A stretch of 64,000 nucleotides of DNA from JBJXHN01 sp046233135 (GTDB lineage Bacteria; Pseudomonadota; Alphaproteobacteria; Rhodospirillales; Rhodospirillaceae), in contig JBJXHN010000003.1 of the NCBI GenBank assembly GCA_046233135.1, positions 248,001 to 312,000 of the forward strand. Reading direction: 5' to 3'. The stretch's first letter is position 1, and each line of letters opens with the position of its first letter. Below the pieces are notes generated by a model. That model did no database searches and was not told the origin of the DNA. It was given only the letters and a program-made list of their open reading frames with translations. The position numbers and the translations under genes are program-made. Shown here piece after piece: positions 7,882-17,800 of this stretch.

Positions 7882-9111
7882 TTACTTATCGGGCGCCAGC
7901 GGCACGTCGATGGAGCCGTCCAGCTGCTTGGTCGGCCCGTCACTGGTCGGCGAGATATCGAAGTCGAAGATCTTGGTCGGGATCCACAGGGTGGCGCAGG
8001 CATTGGGCACGTCGACCACGCCCGAGATATGCCCCTGCACCGGCGCCGTGCCGAGGATGCCGTATCCCTGCGCCCCGGAGTAGCCGAACTTCTTCAGATA
8101 CTCGATGGCATTCAGGCAGGCCTGGCGGTAGGCAATATGCACATCCAGGTAATGCTGCTTGCCGTCTTCATCGACCGAGATCCCTTCGAAGATCATGTAA
8201 TCGTCGTACTTCGGCGTGATCGGGCTGGGCTTGAAGATCGGGTTCTTGATGGCGTACTTGGCCATGCCGTCCTTGATCAGCTCTACCTTCATGTGGATCC
8301 AGCCGGCCATTTCGATGGCGCCGCAGAAGGTGATTTCGCCGTCGCCCTGGCTGAAGTGCAGGTCCCCGACCGACAGGCCGCCATCCTTCACATAGACCGG
8401 GAAGTAGACCTTGGACCCGCGCGACAGGTCCTTAATGTCGCAGTTGCCGCCATGTTCGCGGGGCGGCACGGTGCGGGCGCCCTCGGCAGCGGCCTTTTCC
8501 TTGGCCTCGCCGGTCAGGCGGCCCATGTGGGCGGTCGGCGCATAGGGCAGGTTGGCCAGGCCGGGCACGCGTTCGGGATCGCTGTCGAACAGTTCCTTTT
8601 CACGGGTGTTCCAGGTTTCCAGCATTTCCTGGGACGGCAGGCAGCCGATCAGGCCCGGATGGATCAGGCCGGGGAAGCGCACGCCGGGGATATGGCGCGA
8701 CTTGGTGAACATGCCTTCGAAGTCCCAGATGGACTTCTGCGCCTGGGGGAAGTGGTCGGTCAGGAAGCCGCCGCCGTTCTGCTTGGAGAAGAAGCCGTTG
8801 AAGCCCCACTGTTCGTCGGGGAAAGCGCCGATGTCCAGGATCTCGACCACCAGCAGATCGCCGGGCTCGGCCCCTTCCACGCCCACCGGGCCGGACAGGA
8901 AGTGCACCTGGCTGAGGTCGACGTCGCGCACGTCGGATGCGTCGTCGTCGTTCTTGATCTGCTTGCCGGTCCAGTCGAAGCACTCGATGATGAAATCGTC
9001 ACCGGGCTTGACCATGGCGGCCATCGGAATGTCCGGGTGCCACCGGTTGTGGATCTGGTCGTGGTCGTAGGGGGTCTTGGAACGATCGATCTTGATCAGC
9101 GTTTCAGCCAT
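7882..9111 (-). CDS. fmdA: Formamidase (acetamidase/formamidase family)
   Basis: 409 residues, full family length. It hydrolyses formamide and other short aliphatic amides to ammonia and the acid in the cytoplasm. The N-terminal IKIDRSKTPYDHDQIHNRWHPDIP and the central HFLSGPVGVEGAEPGDLL, FPGLIHPGLIGCLPS and HGGNCDIKDL blocks are characteristic of FmdA/AmdA; the Cys in GGNCD and surrounding acidic residues form the conserved active-site region. It follows the UrtABCDE-type transporter by 77 bp in the same direction, so uptake and hydrolysis of amides are one unit, as in the Methylophilus fmd cluster. A clear AAAGGAT site precedes the ATG. Confidence 0.93.
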   Translation of the reverse strand: MAETLIKIDRSKTPYDHDQIHNRWHPDIPMAAMVKPGDDFIIECFDWTGKQIKNDDDASDVRDVDLSQVHFLSGPVGVEGAEPGDLLVVEILDIGAFPDEQWGFNGFFSKQNGGGFLTDHFPQAQKSIWDFEGMFTKSRHIPGVRFPGLIHPGLIGCLPSQEMLETWNTREKELFDSDPERVPGLANLPYAPTAHMGRLTGEAKEKAAAEGARTVPPREHGGNCDIKDLSRGSKVYFPVYVKDGGLSVGDLHFSQGDGEITFCGAIEMAGWIHMKVELIKDGMAKYAIKNPIFKPSPITPKYDDYMIFEGISVDEDGKQHYLDVHIAYRQACLNAIEYLKKFGYSGAQGYGILGTAPVQGHISGVVDVPNACATLWIPTKIFDFDISPTSDGPTKQLDGSIDVPLAPDK

Positions 9112-9188
9112 CGGTGTATCCTTTATTTTCGGATCGGTAGGATCGGTAAGATCGGGTGGTAAATGCGTCAGGCTGGACGGGTGGCGGC

Positions 9189-9878
9189 CTAGACGGAAAG
9201 GAAGCGGGCCACCTTCGCTTCATCGATGCCGGCGCGCGGGCTTTCGTGGACCAGTTGCCCGTTTTCCAGCACCAGGACCCGGTCTGCGATATCCAGCGCG
9301 AAGCTCAGCACCTGTTCGGAAACGATGATGGAGAGCCCCTTTTCGTCACGGATGCGGCGCAGGGTCCGGGCCATGTCTTTGATGATCGAGGGCTGGATGC
9401 CCTCCGTCGGTTCGTCGAGCAGCAGCACCTTGGGCCGGCTGACCAGGGCGCGGGCGATGGCCAGTTGCTGCTGCTGCCCGCCCGACAGGTTGCCGCCCCG
9501 GCGCTTGCGCATGTCCAGCAGCACCGGGAACAGTTCGTAGACGTCCTGCGGAATCTTGTTTTCGCCGGTCACGGTCAGGCCGGTTTCGATGTTTTCCTCC
9601 ACCGTCATGGCGGTGAAGATCATGCGGCCCTGGGGCACATAGCCCATGCCGGCGGCGACGCGCTTGTGGCTTTTCAGGGTGGTGACCGGGGTGCCGTCCA
9701 GGGCGATGGCGCCGCCACTGGCGTCGACGATGCCCATCAGCGACTTCATGAGCGTGGTCTTGCCCATGCCGTTGCGGCCCATGATGGCGACGATCTCGTT
9801 GGGGGCGACGGTGAAGTCCAGGCCGTGGATCACTTCGCTCTGCCCATAGGCCACATGCAGATTGGATACGGAGAGCAT
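9189..9878 (-). CDS. urtE: Amide/urea ABC transporter ATP-binding protein UrtE
   Basis: 229 residues, LivF-like ATPase. Walker A is GRNGMGKTT, the signature is LSGGQQQQLAIARAL and Walker B is KVLLLDEPTEGIQPS. The GIQPSII variant after Walker B is typical for UrtE rather than general LivF. It pairs with UrtD to power uptake of urea or short-chain amides. The gene starts 18 bp after urtD in the minus-strand operon and is followed by a 77-bp gap with a 9-bp tandem repeat (9131-9157) before fmdA. Confidence 0.92.
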   Translation of the reverse strand: MLSVSNLHVAYGQSEVIHGLDFTVAPNEIVAIMGRNGMGKTTLMKSLMGIVDASGGAIALDGTPVTTLKSHKRVAAGMGYVPQGRMIFTAMTVEENIETGLTVTGENKIPQDVYELFPVLLDMRKRRGGNLSGGQQQQLAIARALVSRPKVLLLDEPTEGIQPSIIKDMARTLRRIRDEKGLSIIVSEQVLSFALDIADRVLVLENGQLVHESPRAGIDEAKVARFLSV

Positions 9879-9896
9879 TGCTAAAGACTCCTGTGA

Positions 9897-10643
9897 TTAG
9901 TGGCCGAGATAGACTTCAACGACCTTCGGGTCGTTCTTGACCGTCTCCATGGAGCCCTCGGACAGCTTGCGGCCCTGGTGTAGCACCGTGACCTTGTGGG
10001 CGATGTCCTCGACGAACTTCATGTCGTGCTCGATCACCAGCACGGCGCGATCGGCGCAGATGCGGTTCAGCAGCTCGGCGGTCTTGACCCGCTCGGCCAC
10101 GCTCATCCCCGCCACCGGCTCGTCGAGCATCAGCAGTTCGGGCTGCTGGATCAGCAGCATGCCGATCTCCAGCCACTGCTTCTGGCCATGGCTCAGCAGT
10201 TCGGCGCGGCGGTTCAGGTGGTCGGCCAGGAAGATGGACTCCGCCACCTCCTGCACCCGCTCCACCACTTCGGTGTCGCGCTTGAAGGCCAGGGCGCCGA
10301 GCACGCTGCGGCCGCGCGGGAACGAGATCTCCAGGTTCTCGAAAACCGTCAGATCTTCGTAGATGGACGGGTTCTGGAATTTCCGCCCGACACCGGCGTG
10401 GACGATCTCGTATTCCCGCATGCTGGTCAGTTCGCGGTCCCGGTACTTGATGGAGCCGCCGGTGGCCTTGGTGCGGCCGCAGATCAGGTCGAGCACGGTG
10501 GTCTTGCCCGCCCCGTTGGGGCCGATGATCACGCGGATCTCGTTTTCATCCAGATAGAAGGTCAGACCGTCCACCGCCTTGAAGCCGTCGAAGGACACGG
10601 TCAGGTCCTCGACCGCGAGCAGGAAATCCGTATTGCTGGACAT
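9897..10643 (-). CDS. urtD: Amide/urea ABC transporter ATP-binding protein UrtD
   Basis: 248 residues, LivG-like. Walker A GPNGAGKTT, the GVGRKFQNPSIYEDLTVFENLE block, a signature LSHGQKQWLEIGMLL (SHGQ in place of SGGQ, normal for UrtD), and Walker B LLMLDEPVAGMS. It forms the ATPase pair with UrtE. The ribosome site TAAGGAGA overlaps the urtC stop codon, 12 bp upstream, indicating coupled expression. Confidence 0.92.
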   Translation of the reverse strand: MSSNTDFLLAVEDLTVSFDGFKAVDGLTFYLDENEIRVIIGPNGAGKTTVLDLICGRTKATGGSIKYRDRELTSMREYEIVHAGVGRKFQNPSIYEDLTVFENLEISFPRGRSVLGALAFKRDTEVVERVQEVAESIFLADHLNRRAELLSHGQKQWLEIGMLLIQQPELLMLDEPVAGMSVAERVKTAELLNRICADRAVLVIEHDMKFVEDIAHKVTVLHQGRKLSEGSMETVKNDPKVVEVYLGH

Positions 10644-10655
10644 GGCGGGCTCTCC

Positions 10656-11774
10656 TTATTCCGCAGGGGCCGGGGCTTCGGCCTCGGCGGGACGGCCGCC
10701 CAGGCGGCGGGGCAGACGGGGGGCCACATGGTCGGTCCACAGGCCGGCCAGACCGTTGGGGAAGGCCAGAACCACGCCGATGAAAACGAGGCCGAGCGCG
10801 AACAGCCACAGTTCGGGAAAGGCCTCGGACAGGGTGGTCTTGGCGTAGTTCACCACCAGGGTTCCGTAGACGGCGCCCAGGATGGACAGCCGGCCGCCGA
10901 CCGCGCAGAAGATGACCATCTCGATGGACGGCACGATGCCGACGAACGAGGGCGACATGAAGCCGACCTGAAGGGTGAACATCGCCCCGCCGATGGCCGA
11001 GATCGCCGCGGCGACGCAGAAGATGAAGACCTTGAAGCCCGAGACGTCGTAGCCGGAGAAGCGTACCCGGTCTTCCTTGCCGCGCATGGCCACCAGGATG
11101 CGGCCAAACTTGGTGTTCTTGATCCAGGCGGCGAGGAACAGGCAGCCGAACAACAGGGCGCCGTTGACGAAGTACAGGATGACCTTGGCGCTGTCGGTGC
11201 GTATGTCCCAGCCAAGCAGGGTGCGCAGGTCGGTGATGCCGTTGACCCCGCCGGTGTAGCCCTGCTGGCCGATGATCAGGATCGACAGGATGGCGGCGAC
11301 GGCCTGGGTGATGATGGCGAAGTACACCCCGCCCACCCGGCGCTTGAACATGGCCACGCCGATGATGAAGGCGAACAGGCTGGGCACAACGATGATGGCG
11401 ATCAGGGTGAATGGCAAGCTGTGGAACGGCTCCCAGAACCAGGGCAGCGCGGTCAACTGGTTCCAGTCCATGAAGTCGGGGATGCCGGGAGTGGACTGGA
11501 TGGCGGTGGCTTCGGGGCTGGAGGCCTCCAGCTTCAGGAACATGGCCATGCAATAGCCGCCCAGGCCGAAGAAAACCCCCTGCCCCAGGCTGAGGATGCC
11601 GCCGTAGCCCCAGCACAGCACCAGCCCCAGCGCGACGAAGGCATAGGTCAGGTACTTGCCGACCAGGTTCAGGCGGAAGACGTCGAGCGCCAGCGGGAAG
11701 ACGAGGAAGATCAAGGCGGCGAGGATCAGGAACCCGAGGGCCGCCTGGCTGTTGAGATTGAGCTTGGTCATCAT
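10656..11774 (-). CDS. urtC: Amide/urea ABC transporter permease UrtC
   Basis: 372 residues with about nine to ten hydrophobic segments, LivM-like. It contains the GYGGILSLGQGVFFGLGGYCMAM motif region and the YTGGVNGIT and MRGKEDRVRFSGYDV blocks typical of UrtC. It makes the inner-membrane channel with UrtB. The C-terminus is a Pro/Ala/Glu-rich cytoplasmic tail. The gene begins 13 bp after urtB with a GAGGAG ribosome site. Corresponds to FmdF in amide-transport nomenclature. Confidence 0.91.
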   Translation of the reverse strand: MMTKLNLNSQAALGFLILAALIFLVFPLALDVFRLNLVGKYLTYAFVALGLVLCWGYGGILSLGQGVFFGLGGYCMAMFLKLEASSPEATAIQSTPGIPDFMDWNQLTALPWFWEPFHSLPFTLIAIIVVPSLFAFIIGVAMFKRRVGGVYFAIITQAVAAILSILIIGQQGYTGGVNGITDLRTLLGWDIRTDSAKVILYFVNGALLFGCLFLAAWIKNTKFGRILVAMRGKEDRVRFSGYDVSGFKVFIFCVAAAISAIGGAMFTLQVGFMSPSFVGIVPSIEMVIFCAVGGRLSILGAVYGTLVVNYAKTTLSEAFPELWLFALGLVFIGVVLAFPNGLAGLWTDHVAPRLPRRLGGRPAEAEAPAPAE

Positions 11775-11787
11775 GGCGTTGGGCTCC

Positions 11788-12714
11788 TCAGCGACGGACC
11801 TTGAGAACGAACAGGCCCTGCGGACGCAGCATCAGGATGCCGACCACCACCAGCAGGGTCAGGACCTTGGCCATGGACCCGGACAGGAAGAACTCCATGG
11901 TCGACTGCGACTGGGAGATGGCGAAGGCCGACGCAATGGTGCCGAGCAGGCTTTGCGCGCCGCCGAAGACCACCACCAGGAAGGTGTCGACGATGTACAG
12001 CTGGCCGGCGGTGGGGCCGGTGGAGCCGACCATGGTGAAGGCGCTGCCCGCCACCCCGGCAATGCCGCAGCCCAGGGCGAAGGTGTAGCGGTCGACCTTG
12101 CCCGTATCGATGCCCACCGCGCCGGCCATGGTGCGGTTCTGCACCACCGCGCGGACCTGCTTGCCAAAGCGGGCGCGGAACATCAGCACCCCGACGCCGA
12201 CGGTGATCAGCAGGGTCAGCACCATCACGAACACGCCGTTGATGGGCACTTCGATCAGGTCGGTCAGCTGGAAGCTGCCCATCAGCCAGTCCGGCAGGGT
12301 CACGCCCACTTCCCGGGCACCGAAAATGGATCGGTAGGCCTGCTGGAGGATCAGGCTGAGGCCCCAGGTGCACAGCAGGGTATCCAGCGGGCGGTGATAC
12401 AGGTGACGGATCAAGGCCCATTCCACCAGGCCGCCCAATAACCCGCTGGCGACAAAGGCCAGCCCCATGGCTATGAAGAAGTAGAGGCCGAACAGGTCTG
12501 GCAGGTAGGTGGAGAAGAAATTGGAACAAAGATAGGTGACATAGGCCCCCAGGATCATGAACTCGCCGTGGGCCATATTGATGACGCCCATCTGGCCGAA
12601 AATGATGGCCAGACCGAGCGCCATCAGGACGAAGACCGAGAACAAGATCAGGCCAGCGAAACCCTGCATCGCGAAGATCGCGCCGAGTTCCCCCATCGTG
12701 TAGCCGTCGAACAT
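11788..12714 (-). CDS. urtB: Amide/urea ABC transporter permease UrtB
   Basis: 308 residues, LivH-like permease with about eight membrane segments; includes IIFGQMGVINMAHGEFMILGAY and VVFGGAQSLLGT. Many urea-type UrtB proteins carry a long periplasmic N-terminal domain (about 520 residues); this one lacks it, as FmdE-type permeases of amide transporters do, which with fmdA downstream favours amides as substrate. AAGGAG ribosome site. It is separated from urtA by 328 bp containing a large inverted repeat. Confidence 0.9.
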   Translation of the reverse strand: MFDGYTMGELGAIFAMQGFAGLILFSVFVLMALGLAIIFGQMGVINMAHGEFMILGAYVTYLCSNFFSTYLPDLFGLYFFIAMGLAFVASGLLGGLVEWALIRHLYHRPLDTLLCTWGLSLILQQAYRSIFGAREVGVTLPDWLMGSFQLTDLIEVPINGVFVMVLTLLITVGVGVLMFRARFGKQVRAVVQNRTMAGAVGIDTGKVDRYTFALGCGIAGVAGSAFTMVGSTGPTAGQLYIVDTFLVVVFGGAQSLLGTIASAFAISQSQSTMEFFLSGSMAKVLTLLVVVGILMLRPQGLFVLKVRR

Positions 12715-12954
12715 GGTGTCGCTCCTTGCGGGCGGAAGGAAGAGGCGGAAGGAAGCCGTCCGGGCGCCATTGCTGATCGGGTGAGAGGCGCACCCTGCCC
12801 GGACGGTCCCCCTTCGGCGGAGTGGGTGGATCTGGCCTTCCGACCGCCTGCGGGTCCCTGATCACCCCCATTGGGGAGAAGGGTGCTGATCACCCAGACC
12901 GGAAGGAGAGACCATCCACTCTGCCCCGGCGGCGGACGGGCCGCCGGGAACCGG

Positions 12955-13032
12955 AACCGAAAAGAGACCTGGGGGAGAGACCGGAAACGGCCGGAGGTGG
13001 GAGATCAGCGGACTCCGGACCTCCCCCAGGTC
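12955..13032 (-). terminator. Partial terminator/attenuator between urtA and urtB (in gene-free 12715-13042)
   Basis: Immediately after the urtA stop on the minus strand, perfect 12-base arms (12966-12977 and 13021-13032) enclose 43 bases that can fold further, followed by CTCTTTT. Such a structure would let the binding protein be made in excess over the permeases. The rest of 12715-13042 holds no gene; it has a GGGGGA-rich stretch and several short palindromes without clear function. Confidence 0.5.
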
Positions 13033-13042
13033 AGAGGCGGTC

Positions 13043-14350
13043 TTATTGGTAGCCTTCGGGGAACGGATTGGGCTCCATCAGCTCCTCGGTCTCGTAGACC
13101 ACCTCGTACTGGCCGTCGGCCATGGCATGGCCGATGCGGGTCTTGCTCCACAGGTGATGGTTTTCGTGGATGCGGACGTAGCCTTCGGGGGCCGTGGTCA
13201 GTTCGATACCCGGCGAGGCTTCGCGGATCTTGTCGATATCAAAGCTGCCGGCCTTTTCCACGGCGGCCTTCCACAGCCACGGGCCGAGGTAGGCGGCCTG
13301 GGTAACGTCGCCGATCACCATGTCGTCGCCCCACATCTTCTTGAACTCGGAGACGAAGGCGACGTTGTTATCGTTCTGCAGCGACTGGAAGTACTTCATG
13401 GCCGCATAGGCGCCCTTGATGTTCTCGCCGCCGATGCCGCGGATTTCATCCTCGGTGACCGAAATGGTCAGCAGCAGCGGCTTTTCCTTGGTCATGTCGA
13501 TGCCGGCCGCATTCAGCTGCTTGTAGAAAGCAACGTTGGAACCACCCACGATGATCGCGTAGATCACATCGGGCTTCTTCAGCTTGATCTTGTTGATGGC
13601 CGAGTTGAATTGAGTGTGGCCCAGCGGGAAGTATTCTTCGCCGACGACCTCCAGACCCAGCTTTTCAATGTGCTTGCGGGCGATCTTGTTGGAGGTGCGC
13701 GGCCAGATATAGTCGGAGCCGAGCAGGTAGAACGACTTGGCGCCCTTTTCCTTCACCACCCAGTCGATGCCGGCCAGGATCTGCTGAGTCGCTTCCTGCC
13801 CGGTGTAGATCACGTTCGGCGACTCTTCCAATCCTTCATAAAAGGTCGGATAGTAGAGCATACCGTTGTACTGCTCGAAGACCGGCAGAACCGCCTTTCG
13901 GGATGCAGACGTCCAGCAACCGAAGACCGAAGCAACTTTGTCGTTCACCAGCAATTTCTTCGCCTTCTCGGCGAAGGTCGGCCAGTCACTGGCACCGTCT
14001 TCCTGGATGAACTCGATCTTGCGGCCCAGCACGCCGCCAGCGGCGTTGATCTGCTCGATGGCCAGCTTCTCGGCCTGGACGGAGCCGGTTTCCGAAATGG
14101 CCATGGTGCCGGTGATGGAGTGCAGGATGCCGACGGTCACGGTGTCGTCGGTGACAGCCAGACCCGTCGTGTTGACCTCGGCGGTCGGCGGTCCGGCGGC
14201 GAATGCCGGGGTCGGCCCCATGGTGGCGAGCGGCAGGGCAGCGAGGCCGAGCAAGGCCCCCATCAGGGTCCGGCGCATCGGCGAAAGCGGGCTGGCCCGG
14301 CGCGCAGGGGCCGGGACCCCCGGCTGCGAAGGCTTTTGGTGGAGCATCAT
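13043..14350 (-). CDS. urtA: Amide/urea ABC transporter substrate-binding protein UrtA
   Basis: 435 residues, periplasmic type I binding protein. A long basic N-terminus precedes the hydrophobic core LMGALLGLAALPLATMGP and an AFA-A cleavage site around residues 50-52. The mature part shows VTVGILHSITGTMAISE, GRKIEFIQEDGASDWPTFAEKA and SVFGCWTSASRKAVLP, the hallmark of UrtA/FmdD proteins, where the WTSASRK loop contacts urea or amide. It is the first gene of the operon. Two adjacent ATG codons (14350, 14347) follow a GGGAG site. Substrate (urea versus formamide/acetamide) is inferred from fmdA in the operon. Confidence 0.92.
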   Translation of the reverse strand: MMLHQKPSQPGVPAPARRASPLSPMRRTLMGALLGLAALPLATMGPTPAFAAGPPTAEVNTTGLAVTDDTVTVGILHSITGTMAISETGSVQAEKLAIEQINAAGGVLGRKIEFIQEDGASDWPTFAEKAKKLLVNDKVASVFGCWTSASRKAVLPVFEQYNGMLYYPTFYEGLEESPNVIYTGQEATQQILAGIDWVVKEKGAKSFYLLGSDYIWPRTSNKIARKHIEKLGLEVVGEEYFPLGHTQFNSAINKIKLKKPDVIYAIIVGGSNVAFYKQLNAAGIDMTKEKPLLLTISVTEDEIRGIGGENIKGAYAAMKYFQSLQNDNNVAFVSEFKKMWGDDMVIGDVTQAAYLGPWLWKAAVEKAGSFDIDKIREASPGIELTTAPEGYVRIHENHHLWSKTRIGHAMADGQYEVVYETEELMEPNPFPEGYQ

Positions 14351-14469
14351 GTGTCATCGTCTCCCGTCGTCGGAGGTTACGCATCAAAGCGAACTGTCGG
14401 GCTGCCTGGGCGGTGCCGGGCCTGGGCCGGGGGTGGGCCGGAAGGGCTCCCCCGTCCCGCCCCGGAACG

Positions 14470-14483
14470 GCAACTCCATCGCC
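14470..14483 (-). promoter_or_regulatory. Weak candidate sigma-54 promoter for urtA
   Basis: On the minus strand GGC...TTGC with GG and GC ten bases apart (GG at 14483-14482, GC at 14471-14470). The -12 half is good, the -24 half deviates from consensus. Nitrogen-controlled amide operons are often sigma-54 dependent, which is why it is recorded. Confidence 0.28.
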
Positions 14484-14515
14484 GACAACGGTGATCGGAT
14501 TTTGTGCGCAGCAAC

Positions 14516-14533
14516 ATACGCGGTTCCGCGTAT
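14516..14533. promoter_or_regulatory. Inverted repeat in the urtA / sensor-kinase divergent region (14351-14804)
   Basis: ATACGCGG and CCGCGTAT are perfect 8-base arms around TT, in the 454-bp region between two divergent units. It is a good candidate operator, possibly for the LuxR-type regulator at 18304. The remaining region turns AT-rich near 14540-14600 and shows no further clear element. Confidence 0.45.
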
Positions 14534-14804
14534 ACCTCCATCGGACCAAGTAGGATATTGTCTTTACCAAGATGAAAAACATTCGTAAAAACAACATTCT
14601 ATCGCCGACACACCGCAGACCGGGACACCGCGGGGTCCCAGGCGCCATACCGCACCGCACCCCGAATCCGGCCCTCTCTGGCAGGCCGACAAGCTTGAGC
14701 CCCCTTCGCATCTATTGGGGTATTGGAGTGCATTCGGCAGCAAAGGGCGACGGACGTCAGGTGGTCAGGCGATCCTGGTTCCGGGTCGGGCGTTGGGGAG
14801 AGGC

Positions 14805-17800
14805 ATGAAGGAAGCGGGAGGGGAACAGGCGGCACAGACGGGAGCCGAACGCATGGGAGCACGACAGCGGGTCCTGCGGATCCGGCGGCGCTATAACCGC
14901 TGGGTGGCCAACGAGACGCTGGAGGATTACGCGCTGCGCTTCACCGCCACCAGCGCCCGGCGCTGGTCGTCGGCGCGTGTGGCGAACACGGCCCTGGGTG
15001 CGATCTCCTTCCTGGCGCTGGAGGCCATCGGCGGCGCGATCACCCTGTCCTACGGTTTCGACAACGCGGTTGCGGCGATCCTGGCGGTCGCGGTGGTGCT
15101 GTTCGCCACCGGGCTGCCGATTTCCTACTACGCCGCCAAATACGGCGTGGATATCGATCTGCTGACCCGGGGTGCCGGATTCGGTTACATCGGCTCCACC
15201 GTCACGTCGCTGATCTATGCCTCGTTCACCTTCATCTTTTTCGCGCTGGAAGCGGTGATCCTGGCCATGGCGCTGGAGATGTGGCTGGGACTGCCGCTGA
15301 TCGCCGGCTATTTCCTGGGGGCAGCCGTGGTCATCCCGCTGGTGACCTACGGCATCACGGTGATCAGCCGCTTCCAGGTATGGACCCAGCCGGTGTGGGT
15401 CGTCCTGCACCTGATCCCCTTCCTCTTCCTGGGCATCACCCAGCCGGAATCCTTCAGCAGCTGGGCCAGTTTCCAAGGACACGCGCCCTCGGCGGTCGGG
15501 GGCGGGTTCAACGCCCTGGCCTTCGGGGCGGCGACCACAGTCGTGGCCTCGCTGGTGGCGCAGATCGGCGAGCAGGTGGACTTTCTGCGCTTCCTACCGC
15601 GCCGGCAAAAGGGCCGGACCCTGAGCTGGTGGATCTCCCTGCTGAGCGCCGGCCCGGGATGGATCGTGCCCGGCGCGCTGAAGCTGCTTGCCGGCTCCTA
15701 CCTCGCCTATCTGTGCATCAGCGCCGGCATTCCCTCGGAAGAGGCGGCCGGCCCGACGGTGATGTACCGCACGGTCTTCGAGAAGATGTTCGAAAGCCCG
15801 GCCACGGCCGTGGCGGTGACCGGCATCTTCGTCATCCTGTCCCAGCTGAAGATCAACGTCACCAACGCCTATGCCGGCTCCATCGCCTGGTCGAACTTCT
15901 TTTCCCGGCTGACCCACAGCCATCCCGGGCGGGTGGTGTGGCTGGTGTTCAACGTGGTCATCGCCCTGCTGCTGATGACCTTCGGCGTCTACTCGGCGCT
16001 GGAACATATCCTCGGGCTTTATGCGGTGGTGGCCATCGCCTGGGTCGGGGCCATCGTCGCCGATCTGGTGATCAACAAGCCCCTTGGCCTCAGCCCGCCG
16101 CATATCGAGTTCAAGCGCGCCCACCTCTATGACATCAACCCGGTGGGCACCGGGGCCATGGCGATCGCCATCCTGCTGGCCGTTCTGTCCCACCTTGGCC
16201 TGTTCGGCGAGATGGCCCGGGCCTTCACCGCCCTCGTCGCCCTGGCCGCCGCCCTGACCGCCGCGCCGCTGATCGCCCTGCTGACCCGGGGCCGCTACTA
16301 CCTGGCGCGGCAAAGCCAGTGGCCGAGTGCGCCGGCCGACCGGGTGGAATGCAGCATCTGCGAACACACCTTCGAGAAAGAGGACATGGCGGTCTGCACC
16401 GCCTACGGCGGTCCCATCTGCTCGCTATGCTGTTCGCTGGACGCCCGCTGCCACGACATCTGCAAGCCCGAACAGGCCCGCTTCCCCCAGCAGGCCTTCG
16501 GCTTCGTGCGCGCCGTCGCGCCGGCCTGGGTCGCCGACGCCCTGGCCACCCGCACCGGGCGGCTGGCCGCCAGTCTGGTGACCGTCAGCCTGTGCGTCGG
16601 CACCTCGCTCGCCTTTGTCCGCCACGAAACCCTGCTGGGCCGCCAGTCTGCAGAAACCGCGCTCAGCCAGACCCTGTGGATGACGCTGCTGGTGGTGGGC
16701 CTGTTCGCCGCCGTGATCGCGCTGCTGTTCATGCTGACCAACGAAAGCCGCCGGGTGGCGCTGGAAGAAGCCGAACGCCAGGCCGCCCTGCTGCGCCACG
16801 AAATCGAGGCCCACGAACGCACCGACGCCAAGCTGCAAAAGGCCAAGGATGCCGCCGAGGCCGCCAACTTCGCCAAAAGCCGCTATATCGTCGGCATCAG
16901 CCACGAGATCCGCTCGCCGCTCAATGCCATCTCGGGCTATGCGCAGATCCTGTCGCGGGACCAGTCGATCCCGCCCCACCGCCGCGACGCCATCGGGGTC
17001 ATCCGCCAGAGCGCCCAGCATATGACCGGGCTGATCGAAGGGCTGGTGGACATCTCGCGGATCGAGGCGGGGCAGCTGACCCTGAACAGCGACGAGGTCC
17101 GCCTGCCCGAGCTGCTGGGCCAGTTCGTCGACATGTTCCGCATGCAGGCCGAAGCCAAGGGCCTGACCTTCGTCTACGACCCGCCCCCGGTGCTGCCGGA
17201 GATGGTGCATACGGACGAAAAGCGCTTCCGCCAGATCCTGTTCAACCTGCTCAGCAACGCCGTCAAGTTCACCGATACCGGCCATGTGGCCCTGCGCGTG
17301 CGCTTCCGCAGCGAAGTCGCCGAATTCTCGGTCGAAGACAGCGGCATGGGCATCGCCCCCCAGGACCTGGAACGCATTTTTGAACCCTTCGAACGGGGCG
17401 GTGGCCAGGGCGGGCCGAAGGCCCCGGGCATGGGCCTGGGGCTGACCATCACCAAGCTGCTGACCGAAATCCTGGGCGGTCAGGTGCTGGTGCACAGCAC
17501 GCCCGGCGCGGGTAGCACGTTCCGGGTGCGGCTGTTCCTGCCCGAGCTGGCCGGTGGCGCAGACCATCAGCCCAGCATCCGCACCGTCTGCGGCTACGAG
17601 GGACCCCGCCGGCGGATCCTGGTGGTGGACGACGACTCCGGCCACCGCGCCCTGGTGCGCGACGTGCTGCGCCCCCTGGGGTTCGAGGTGGCGACAGCCA
17701 TTGACGGCGCCACCTGCCGACGGCGGGTGGACGAGGACCTGCCGGACTTGGTGCTGCTGGACATCACCATGCCCGATATCAGCGGCTGGGATCTGGCCGA

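Noticed and set aside
9131..9157. Nine-base tandem repeat between urtE and fmdA
   Set aside because: Under three copies of GGATCGGTA in a short spacer; probably slippage, no symmetry for a regulator.
7768..9162. Plus-strand frame (464 codons) opposite fmdA
   Set aside because: Shadow of formamidase; composition like other antisense frames here and no homology features.
9996..11804. Long plus-strand frame (602 codons) opposite urtC and urtD
   Set aside because: Opposite clear ABC transporter genes, low-complexity His/Gln/Asp-rich translation, no start signal.
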